Shown here: one piece after another, positions 10,401 to 20,002 of the stretch
Layout: every line of letters starts with the position of its first letter
Numbering within the stretch: the first letter of the stretch is position 1
DNA from: Karstenula rhodostoma CBS 690.94
Lineage: Eukaryota; Ascomycota; Dothideomycetes; Pleosporales; Didymosphaeriaceae
Direction: 5' to 3'
Length of the DNA: 64,000 nt
Assembly: GCA_010093485.1 (NCBI GenBank)
Contig: MU001515.1
Span: forward strand, 81,518 to 145,517
Translations under genes and position numbers: made by a program
The notes under the pieces: generated by a model
Databases searched by the model: none
What the model was told of the DNA's origin: nothing
The model's input: the letters and a program-made list of their open reading frames with translations, nothing else

Positions 10401-12919
10401 GCTGACACCATCGCAGAGTTTGAACGACTCCGCAAGACCGTGGTACAACACGTGCGACAGAACGAGCTTGCCGAGCAGTACATCGACCAGCTTGACATCA
10501 AAATTGCCCTGCTTGTCAAGAACAAGATTACATTGGACGAGGTTGTCAAGCACCAAAAGCACTTCGGCGGCCACGTAGGAACACTCCTCAGCAGCAAGGA
10601 CATTTCCTCAAAAGACCCTTTCGATCTCAAGGCCCTGAACAAGAACTCACGAAGAAAACTCGAGCACTATCAAGAACTTTTCTTTTCTCTGCAGACGCAG
10701 CCGCAATACATGGCACGTCTCTTCAAGCGTCTTCGCGAGCAAGGCCTTGCGGACAAGGACACGAAGCGTATCGAGCAGCTCACGATGAGTATGTTTGGCC
10801 TTGCACAAAAGCGAAGAGAAGAATACTATCTGCTGAAGTTGATGTCACGCTCTTTGAAGGAAGAGATCGATGGCTGCGCCACCGTACAGGAGTTCGTTCG
10901 AGGCAACTTCTTCTGGTCTAAGCTGTTCAACAGCTACGTGCGCTCCCCTCGGGATCGCAAGTTTTTGAAAGACTTGTTTGGTCCGTTGATCAAGGAGAAC
11001 ATTATCGACAACGAGCACCTCGACCTTGAGAGCGACCCCATGCAAATTTACCGCTCATCCATAAACAACGAAGAGCTGTCTACCGGTCAGCGAAGTCGTC
11101 GCGATCCCAACGTATCGCGAGACCAAGCGATCAAAGACCCGGAGACTCGGGAGATGTTCATCCACCATCTTCAAGATCTTCGCGACATGGCCGATCAATT
11201 CTTCGCCATTACAGAAGAAATTTTGCACAGGATGCCTTTCGGTGTTCGATACATGGCCCAGCAGATGTTCGAAGAGCTTCGCCAAAAGTTCCCTTACGAA
11301 CCACAAGAGCAGCTGCTTCAGATGGCCGGCCACTGGGTATGGAGATCATACATGCAGCCAGCACTCCTGCAACCGCAACATTGGGGCGTCGTGGACCGAG
11401 CCTTGTCGCCTCTGATGATCAGGAATCTTGGCGAGGTTGCCAAGGTTCTGGGTCAAGTAGCAGCTGGACGACTATTTGGTGGAGAGAACATCTACCTGCA
11501 GCCGCTCAACAGCTACATCACAGAAGCTATTGACCGACTGCAGGATGTGTGGTCAAACTGTGAGCTTTCTTCAATCCTACGACCGATGATGTCAACTAAC
11601 GAGCTGTTAGTGATCAATGTCCGCGACGCTGAAGCACAGTTCGAAATCGACGAGTTCAACGACCTGTTTGCCCGCGTGAAGCCGACACTCTATATCAAGC
11701 TTTCTGACGTCTTCGCCATTCACAACCTTGTCATCGATGACCTATCCACGCTCTGCCCCAGCCAGGATGATCCTCTTCGCGAAGTCATTCGCGAACTCGG
11801 TAGCGCCAAGAACAACGAAAACGAGCTTTTGCATGTCAGCTCGACCGAGATCACCTTGACTCTCAACCCCAAGTTCCACGAGCAAGAAGGTAAGCTAACC
11901 TCACCTCTGTTGCTTATTATTGGCTGACCACCGTAGATCCCGAGGCTGATATCAAGGCGCTCTTCATGGAGACCAAGCGCTACATCCTATACATTATCCG
12001 CATCCAAACGGGCGCCAACCTGACCGAAATCATGTGCAAGCCCGTTACGCCCGACGACGAGGACCGCTGGGATGCCCTTGTCCGAGGCGAGATCGCCGCC
12101 CAGATGAAAGACCGCAATCGCAAGCTCCGTTCTTCGGCCGCGTCAACGTACACAACCGACATAGGATCCACCCCTGTGCATGATCTCGACTATCCGTCTC
12201 TCAAGCGCTGCGCTCTAGAGAACATACTGCAATTACAGCACGCTGGTCGCATCTCTCCCCACAACCACTACCAAGACCTACTTAATGCTATTGCCGTCGA
12301 CATTCGCACCAAGCACCGCCGGCGTATCCAACGCGCCAAGGAGCTGGAAGGCGTGAAGTCCACACTTGGCGCCCTGGACGACAAGGCGCACTTCCTCGAA
12401 TCCCAGCTCAAGTCCTACAATGACTACATCGAGCAAGCCATGATAACCCTGCAGAACAAGCGCGGCAAAAAGAAGTTCCTCCTCCCCTTCACGCGCCAAT
12501 ACAACCATATGCGCGAGCTCCAACGGTCCGGCCGCGAATACCGCTTCGGCTCGTTCAAGTACTCTGCTCGCAACCTCGCCGACAAGGGCATCCTCGTCTC
12601 GTGGAACGGGTTCCCCGAGCGTTCCTGGGACCGCCTCGACATCACCATCTCGTCGAACAGCACGGGCATCTTCGAGATCCAGGGCAGCCAGGGCAGCATG
12701 ATGATCCCTGGCGCGTTCGCGGAAGTCCCGCTGGACGGCCTGCTGCAGGCGCAGTTCGACAACCACCAGTTTATGAATCTGTTCTGTGGGGAGAACGCGG
12801 CGAGCGCGGGTGCGCATGGGCGGAAGAGGAGCGAGGCGACGAGCGGCGAGGGCGTCGCGAGGGTTAATGTTAATCTGTTTTTGCATTTGATTTTCAAGAA
12901 GTTCTACCGGGATGAGTAA
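7489..12919 (+). CDS. rng2: IQGAP-family cytokinesis scaffold (Rng2/Iqg1-like)
   Basis: Exons 7489-10369, 10417-11889 and 11937-12919, with two 47-bp introns in consistent phase, give 1778 residues. Order of parts: a low-complexity N-terminus with three SYDGSVSPP repeats (about 148-205); a calponin-homology domain (about 295-420, WIEDIIHKDIPP to ALSWLLFRKG); a Glu-Pro run (8881-8920); a long array of IQ-like motifs (about 485-950, recurrent LQ..ARG..R); a RasGAP-like domain (FVRGNFFWSKLFNSYVRSP onward); and the RasGAP C-terminal domain (RAKELEGVKSTL to FYRDE). IQGAPs bind F-actin, calmodulin light chains and Rho-type GTPases at the septation ring. The GAP-like region in this family is not expected to be catalytic. 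All frames are intact. Confidence 0.95.
7933..8095 (+). repeat. Three in-frame coding repeats in IQGAP N-terminus
   Basis: The unit SYDGSVSPP followed by (A/P)(K/R)(P/L)RP occurs three times, starting near 7933, 7984 and 8050. DNA identity between copies is very high, so the duplications look recent. The segment is Ser/Pro-rich and probably disordered and phosphorylated. Confidence 0.85.
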
Positions 12920-13566
12920 GTAGGGGGCTTCTGGGCTGGGAATCGGATGGGAGTGCTGGTGCTGTGGGTCGGGTCGGGTTGGGGATACCTCTTGATTATG
13001 CTGGTCCTGGTGTTGTTGTTGTTTGCTTTGGCTCTGCATAGCTTGCGCGTGGGTCCGGGTGTTATGATGGGTTGACGCGGTGAATACGTACGTATGATAG
13101 AGACGCATTTATGGCATTTTTTACGATCGAAATGAAACGGCTGTAGGGATTCATGTCCCAAATATCAAAAATACTTTCCAAGCCTTCCTTGCCGGTTTGT
13201 ATACCCTCGTTGTAAGTTATGCTTCTGTCTGTGATTAGCGACTATTCATTTCTACTGGGACTCGATACTCTCCTTTTTTACTTGACTGGTAGGAGGATCT
13301 GGCTCTGCCGTAAGTCCTGATTATCCTGCTGTTTTACTGTCTATGCTGATGCTGGTATTGACTAGTAGGGGGTGGGTCTGGCGGTCTAAAGGCGGTCTAC
13401 GGCGTGAGCCCGGAAAAGCGGGATGCATGTAGGGTGGAGTGGACGAGATGGTGCTATATACGGGGGTTTTTGTTTGCAGTGGATCTAATCAAGTGGGGCT
13501 GTGGGTTAGGCTGTATGATCTTAGTTAATGAAGGGGTGACTAGATGTTCTTTTTGGCTGATGATGA
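12920..13566. other. Intergenic region, IQGAP 3' flank
   Basis: T- and G-rich spacer downstream of IQGAP. No coding exon with splice-consistent extension was found on either strand. Two dispersed-repeat fragments follow at 13567-13732. Confidence 0.45.
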
Positions 13567-13732
13567 TTTTCTGATTGTTAACACGAACCTGAGCTGTTTG
13601 AAATATTTGTGTTTTGGCACCCTACAGAGTTCATGTATTGCGTTTTGCCGCGGCTTCCAGAAGCTCGCGAAGTATCATATTTGATAACACGAACCACGAA
13701 GTGGTATCCTATAAAGTGATGGATAGACATAG
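13567..13732 (+). repeat. Short interspersed repeat, copy D (split and extended)
   Basis: Fragment D1 (13567-13589) is TTTTCTGATTGTTAACACG plus AACC, the left end of the family. About 90 bp later D2 (13681-13732) resumes with AACACGAACC, the hairpin ACCACGAAGTGGT and a decayed ATCCTATAAAGTG. Between them, 13645-13684 (TTGCCGCGG ... GCGAAGTATCA) is shared with 28252-28291. This copy therefore shows either a nested insertion or a longer form of the element. Confidence 0.6.
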
Positions 13733-13954
13733 GTAGTGTTGATCAGTGCCTGGGGTGATTTAACGCGACTGTTGGGAGGGTGGCTGTAGGATGTTCGTAG
13801 GCCGGTGAAGATATCTACTCAACACCGAGGTTTTCGTCAAATTACAGCGCTTCTCAGAAGGGTTCCCAACCGCAAGTGGTAGGGATGCGGACTCGGAAGA
13901 CCCCGCTAGCTTTTAGCACCCGCTTTGCCCCGCTTCTGGCGACAGGCAGTAATC

Positions 13955-16035
13955 ATGCAGCTGTCGCCATCGCTTCGAAATCAGTCTCTCATTGCCATGT
14001 CTGAAGGCGATACTCTCGCCGTGGGAGAGAAGTCGGCCGTTAACGCCAACTGCTCACTGTGTCGTAGGAAACCTCACCCTAAACAGGACTTCGAAGCACT
14101 CTACACGCAGCTCGAAGAAGCCACATCACATAAATGCAGTCGCTGCTCGTTCATCTATGCGGTTGTCGAATACATCCTCTCTAACGAGATACTGCGCCCA
14201 GATATCCAGACACGAGGGGTGCGCATGGATGGTCTGTGTGGTACTAATAGAAACTTTCGTTTCTTTCTAGATTATAATACTCAGGACTGTGTCAAGTGTT
14301 TGAATATCGATTTACTAAAGATGGCAGAACATTGAGACTTATAGGTGGTCCGTGAGTAGGGGCGAGTACTGGTACGATGTATTGGAAGCGCATAAGTCCA
14401 GTGCACAGTTAGAGCGTATATTAGGCCACTCCTGGAGTAGGTACGGTATAATGTGTCAAAACTCGTGCATTGACATTCTTCAGGGGTCTGGGATCCTTGG
14501 TCTAAGATGTGTTTATTATCCGGTTTTACCAACTGAAGCTACTTTCGCAAAAATCGAGCACTTTATGAATGACTGTGTGTAGCATCACTCAGGCTGCCGT
14601 AAGGGGTGGAGTCATCCCAATAGGCCAAAGCGGCTGCTAGATCTCAGACATAACGCGGTTGTTCTGATGGATAATACGGGTGATAGTATCAGTTATGCGT
14701 GCCTCAGCCACTGTTGGGGTAAGAAACCGGTGTTCAAGACAACGAAAGCTACGCTCGAGGTATAAACAAGATATCCCTCTCACCGCATTATCCCAGATTT
14801 TTCAAGACACTGTAGAGATCTGCCGTCGATTAAGCATTTTCTATCTCTGGATTGATTCTTTGTGCATCATTCAAGATGACGCCAAGGACTGGCAACTTCA
14901 TGCAGCTCAGATGGCGGATATGTACGAACATGGACTGGTGACGATAGCTGCGACAAAATCCCGCGACGGATCAGGCGGCTGCTTCTCCCAGACTGAGGAG
15001 GTGTACATGGGAAAAAGGATCCCGGGTTACGGTGGTCTCTTTGTGCGAAAACATGTCTGCGACTTCCACAACTCTACGGCGGAGCCTTTTGCGCCCCTGA
15101 AAGGCAGAGCGTGGACGTACCAGGAGCTAACGCTTTCGCCACGGATTATCTACCCCTGGGATCAGGAAGTCATCTGGCAATGCAAGAGATGTCTCAGGCA
15201 CGAGGGGGACGGTGGTGGTTTCTTCGACTCGAATCACGAACATAATCTCTGGAACGACCCTAGTGTGTAATATGTATGACCCCTATATTCATTTTCTGGA
15301 GTTTTGCTTGTACTTTAGCCTGTGTGCTCGTTCTAACTTACTACCATAGAATCGATGGTTCTCAGAAAGCCTGCTAATGAGCCCATCGACGGATCCGAAC
15401 CCGGCTTTTGGCAAGAAATAGTTTCCCTATAGGGTAGTCGAGACTTGACGTTCCCCACCGACAAACTTGCAGCCCTAGCCGCAATGGCGACTGGGTATGG
15501 GGAAGAGTGGGGACCCGATGTCTATCTCGCGGGTCTGTGGCGCAACACGTTTCTAAGTAACATGTCATGGAGTGTGAGCCATTACAAGATCATCCTAGGC
15601 GCCAGAGTGCAGGTCCCAATTCAAAGTCAAAGGATTGTCGGAGGCGGGATTGCCTCGTGGTCGTGGGCTTCCGTGACAGCGCCTGCGAACTACATCCACG
15701 GTAGCAACACCATTCTTGACTCTGTTGGTATGGTCGACATCCGTTATCGCGTGCAGGGCCCACGCATGGTCGGAGTGATTGAAGAAGCGACTTTCGTATT
15801 GGAAGCTTCATCGTTGAGAGCACCTTTGGCTCTATCCGCTGATGGTCCGAGAATCTTTTCCCTGGAGGACATGGACAGCCCACTCCGTCCGATATCTCAA
15901 ACGCTCCAATGGGGCCTCGAGATCGATGTAAAGTCTACTAATCTAAGCCCTCAGCTACCGATCATGCCCTTGTCAGAAAGTCACGTCGAGAACTTTTCGC
16001 ACGATGCGAAGTGGACATATGGTTCTTGGTCTTGA
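13955..16035 (+). pseudogene. HET-domain (heterokaryon incompatibility) gene, disrupted
   Basis: Pieces of one HET protein lie in order on the plus strand: an N-terminal CxxC segment (NCSLCRRKPHPKQDF), a middle segment (PTEATFAKIEHFMNDCV), the HET core (ISYACLSHCWGKKPVFKTT, then FQDTVEICRRLSIFYLWIDS and LCIIQDDAKDW), and a C-terminal segment (DLTFPTDKLAALAAMATGYG). They are not in one frame. A frame change occurs near 14325, an in-frame TAG lies at 14580, a one-base shift near 14760 separates KATLE from YKQDIPL, and another in-frame TAG lies at 15430 just before the conserved LTFPTDKL block. The segment 15270-15360 may hold a normal intron. Four lesions make assembly error unlikely. HET proteins trigger cell death on fusion of unlike hyphae, and such genes often decay. 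A member of the family is certain; which one is not. Confidence 0.8.
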
Positions 16036-16483
16036 TTTTGTGGTCTAATACTTCAGAAAACGGAAGAAAAAGATGTATATACCCGCGTAGGAGATGTCAG
16101 CTTCCGCTGGAACTACTCTGAAGACTCTGGTGTCGAAGAAAGAGCACGGTGCAAAGCCGGGAGAGTCGCCGGCAAGGAAATGTTTGAGTTTCTGGAACAG
16201 CGCCCAAGAGGGAGAATTACCATAGTGTAGTAAGAACGGGCGCGCGGTAACTATTACGGGACATACTCTAGCGGTGTTCGACTTCTTGTGGCAGCATGAT
16301 GACCTGTGGATTGGGAACGTCCAATATGCATTCGACTTCCACGGGGTTGCTGCCCATCCTGGCGCGTATGAGCCGAGACTACCCTCGGCAAAAAGATTTG
16401 CTCTTAAGAGAAACTCCACACTGTTTGAAATACCTAGACTCGAATTTCTTTCATGAAAGATGAAGACCACTCTTTCTTTACTC
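16036..16483. other. Intergenic region between HET pseudogene and CTR gene
   Basis: Convergent 3' flanks. Open frames on both strands are short and unlike known families. The plus strand may include decayed 3' sequence of the HET gene, but I cannot show it. Confidence 0.4.
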
Positions 16484-17336
16484 TCATCCGTCGTGACACC
16501 CGCCTTCTTCCCAGCCCGTACCAGAAATGTATCGCCCGAGAATCAGCTCGCCTACCACGATGCCAAGTATGACCACGAGAAGAAAGCCGAGGTTGAACGT
16601 CATCACAGCAAGCATTCTGGTGATGGTCAGCATTGCCCATCATCAGCGAGTCGGCTCCGAGCTTACAGAATATACCCTATCAGCGCCCTAATACCCTCCA
16701 GCATGGCACGCGGAACGTCAATGCTCACCCTCCATGGATTGCCTATACGTGCGCGTACGAGGTCAGATTATTCAAAAAGTTGGAACTAGAGACGAAGTGC
16801 TTGCATAGTACACAAAGTGACTTTGGGCTGGAGAGTATCGTACCTGCTCGCCAGCGTCCTCCAAACACGGCCATCCACTTGGGCGTTCCCGACCGCTTCC
16901 TTCCATTTGCTTCGACATCTATCCCGGGAGGATAAGGTGAAAGCGGTGCCTTCTCCGTCGATGAATCTTCTCCCCCCCCCTCGAAGCACGTCTCTGAGGA
17001 CTGGCGCTCAAGTTTCGCCCTATTGAGAGCAAGCTTGTATGCGCGGCGCTGCTCTACTTTCCTCCGGGCGTCGGCAGCATCATTTGCCCATTTGTGACCA
17101 AGCTGGCTTCTCCAGGCGCCTAGGAAGCGATTCAAAAGTGTGACGACGAAAATAAAGATGAGTGTCCCGAAGTATTTCGCTGGCGTGTCTGTCGTCCAGT
17201 CTGAGAAAAACAACGTGACCCTGGTTGACGTTGAAAAGGTTCCCATCATGCCGCCCATCGACATGCCCGGCCCTTTAGACGTGTTGGAACCCATAGAACT
17301 TATGTTATTGTAACCCTTATTGCCCATGAGTTCCAT
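16484..17336 (-). CDS. CTR-family high-affinity copper transporter
   Basis: Three exons, 17336-16844, 16742-16667 and 16616-16484, with introns of 101 and 50 bp, give 233 residues in one frame. The start MELMGNKGYNN is the first ATG of a Met-rich extracellular N-terminus (GPGMSMGGMMGTF). TM1 follows WTTDTPAKYFGTLIFIF. A long charged cytosolic loop (about 80-160) precedes TM2, which carries the copper-selectivity motif MLAVM (MxxxM). TM3 has the trimer-packing motif GIVVG. CTR proteins import Cu(I) at the plasma or vacuolar membrane. A one-exon reading would miss TM2 and TM3 entirely. It is divergent from the small His/Met surface protein at 17844, with clustered TGCTC sites between. The fit to the family is very good; orthology to a specific Ctr is open. 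Confidence 0.92.
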
Positions 17337-17424
17337 GGGGTTAATCTTGGTATGGTAGTAAAAAATTGGTTGACTAGTCGAGAACAACGGTTCCTGGGAT
17401 TCAAGCGAGGAAGACAGATCAATA

Positions 17425-17551
17425 GAGCATTATGAGTGAGAGGTCATACATGGTGCTCGACCCTCCACGCTATACGTTTACGGCAGGAGCGCGGCGAAAT
17501 AAAATCATGTACGTGCTCAAACTTGCTCACCTAGCAGCACCATCGAGCACT
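17425..17551. promoter_or_regulatory. Cluster of Mac1/CuRE-like TGCTC sites in the divergent CTR promoter
   Basis: Five TGCTC cores lie within 127 bp: GTGCTCG at 17453-17459, GTGCTCA at 17513-17519, TTGCTCA at 17523-17529, and on the minus strand TGCTC at 17425-17429 and GTGCTCG at 17544-17550. Copper-starvation activators of the Mac1 type bind TTTGCTC in yeast and a TGTGCTCA-like word in Aspergillus, as I recall it. Two of the sites are spaced by exactly 10 bp, one helical turn. The position between a copper transporter and a putative copper-binding surface protein supports a regulatory reading; it is not proven. Confidence 0.55.
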
Positions 17552-17843
17552 GAATACGGAGGCCGTCCCACCAAGGCAATCAAAAGAGATGCAGCTTTGA
17601 CCCAGACAGTCGCAGATCGTAACCGTATTTTCATCATATAACCTCTCTAATCATGACACGTAGCTGCTGCTCCTGATTTGCAGCATGCGTAGGTATTCAC
17701 GAGGCTGCGGTGCGGCTAGCCGTTTTCGGTTAGCTTCTGACTGGTGTGGACGCCACATTCCACTCAAAGTCAAATAGTCTGCTTCTGCTTGCCTATTCTG
17801 CACTCCAACTTTGTCCAATTTTTTCCCTCGTCGACATCTTAGC

Positions 17844-18167
17844 ATGTTTCGTTCGGTAATCCTGTCTTTCGGCCTCGTTGCTGCCCTTGTCGCAGGACAT
17901 GAAGGGCACGACGATGATCACTCTGCAGTATACACTACTATCATGGTCATGGACGGGGTGACGACTACTATGGAGATGACAGCCACCGCTAGTGGAGGCT
18001 CGTCAGCAACGGATGCTGCAGCTTTGTCAGGTCTAGCGCACCCAACAGGTGTGCCCGCTCAAATGTAAACATCCGTATATTTATTCCTGCACGAACTTGG
18101 GGCTAACTATCCGCGTAGTGGAATCGCTGGTATATTTGTCGCAGCACTTGCTGGGATTGGGCTTTGA
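17844..18167 (+). CDS. Small GPI-type surface protein with His/Asp and Met motifs, putative copper binder
   Basis: Exons 17844-18064 and 18119-18167 across a 54-bp intron give 89 residues. A signal peptide (MFRSVILSFGLVAALVAG) is followed at once by HEGHDDDH, so the mature protein probably begins with or very near a histidine. Then come MVMDG and MEMTA, two Met-x-Met pairs, and a Ser/Thr/Ala-rich stalk. The C-terminus GIAGIFVAALAGIGL is a hydrophobic tail as in GPI-anchored proteins. The tail exists only in the spliced reading. His/Asp clusters and MxM pairs are metal-binding patterns, typically Cu(II) and Cu(I). It is divergent from the CTR gene across 507 bp with shared copper-type sites, so capture of copper at the cell surface is a reasonable hypothesis. 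I recognise no named family. Confidence 0.75.
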
Positions 18168-20002
18168 GTCGGTCTTCTTCTTCACATCAAGGCTGCATGA
18201 CTATGACCAAGACTGGAAGCAGACCATTTTCATGCATGGTGGCTTCCCTCGGATGTAATGGATCCATAGGCTGTATAATCACCTCATCCTCAACCGTCTT
18301 TGTAGCTACTTCGACCTCTGCTTTGTTCTATTCGTATAGTCTTCTATATGAAACACAAATCCACTGCTTGCCATATCGCATGCCCCTCCGTACATCGTAA
18401 TGAGACAGAGCTTGTGGACCAAGACCAATTCAGACACTATTTCTGGGTTCAAATTGAGGTTATGTGAAATAACTGGTGCACTGTGGTGATGTAACATACT
18501 CAAATGTGCGCAGATGATCATGAACTCGCACAACATACTCTGTGAAGCGGCAAGCATACGATGGGTATAATCTCGGTTGGCTTCCTGGGAAGCACATCAG
18601 TCGATTACTGGCATATATTCGAGATATATGCATAACAACATGAAGGCCTTTACCACGAGAAGAAAGCAGAACTATTCCTACGAAAATTGTTTTCTGCTGT
18701 TTTTATGCTCCTTACTGCAGTGCTATCATGACTGCAGTTGAAAAGAGCGGCCAAGATCTCACGAGAAGTGGCTTTCCAACACATGCAGATACATCAAGCT
18801 ATCGTCGAGGACTCACAGGAACTGTACATTGGGAAAGCCACTTTGACTATAGAAGATTGTATCCAGTGGTTCTTGGGGCCTCGGATGGCTATGCACGCAG
18901 GCGCGTAAGGGCTGTTGGCTTTCAAACCGAGTTTTCTATGTCATCGCCGTGTTCAATACAGTAACAGACTATTCTTTACCGTCCTGTTTGCGTACCCATT
19001 CTACAAATGACCGTCCTATTGGTCTATCCAATCTACAAATGACCACCGGTTGGTTTTAGGAACCAAACCAAATAAAGTCCTGTCAAGGGCCGTGTAGGGG
19101 CCGAAATTCCAGACGTATCCGCGCAAGGTTAAGCTTCCATCGTCATATAGTAAGCATTACCAGATTTTCATAGGGTTGCTCCGCCCATGCTAAGATATCT
19201 CTAGGTTTTAGTAATACGGAGTGAATGCATCCTCATACGTGCTAAGACAATACCTGGAGAGAGATCGGATTGGAAGATCTCGATGAATGTACTCAAACTC
19301 GACTTAATCATACAGTGTGATCATTCAGATGCCACAGGCTGCATATGATCAACCTCTTTGGCGTGTTCGCGAATATTGACGTATTACTCCAACGCACGAA
19401 GTACGCTGAGTTGTTCGATATCTCTCAATTGCCCTTTTAGAGATATTGACATAACTTAACATAGGAGAGGGAAGTTGCCAACAAGATCATTCCGGTTGAG
19501 AAGCACCTGCCGTATGGAAACGAGAGCCTCAAAAAGATAACATTTGTAATGGACATGCACCCGCAAGCTCTAAGCACAGGACGATGACACGCCATTCCGT
19601 AAGCACAAATTTTCACCATCTTCCAGGAAGAATCAATTTAACGCATTGATCCGCCAGACCCCGCCGGTGGCCACAGTTCTACATATTGTCGCCTCTTTCA
19701 CATTCACCTTGGCCCGCAGAAACTAATCTTCGCCCACTGCCTGTTTGCACCAGCCTCACCGACGTCACCACGACGCCTGCACCAAATTTTCCGGCCGGCG
19801 CACAGCTTCATCTCCCGTCTTATGTAAACAGCCTGCCCCGCTCTACGACGGCTCTCCCCAAACTCGTACTCACACTCCCGCGACCCTCGACGCGAGAAGT
19901 GACACGCAGTACGACCTCGCCACACTTCTTTTACACTCTCACACGCCGATATTCGGTTTATATATTCTACTTCTTCGTGACTCTGGCAGCAGCCCCGCCA
20001 CG
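18168..20002. other. Intergenic region with short repeats
   Basis: 1.8 kb without a supportable gene. It contains a perfect 12-bp inverted repeat (AAGTGGCTTTCC near 18766, complement near 18833). It also has a direct repeat of CTACAAATGACC at about 19000 and 19033. Open frames at 18728-18964 and 19437-19619 have no family resemblance. The C-rich sequence from 19780 to 20002 looks like the 5' untranslated region of the next gene. Confidence 0.45.
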
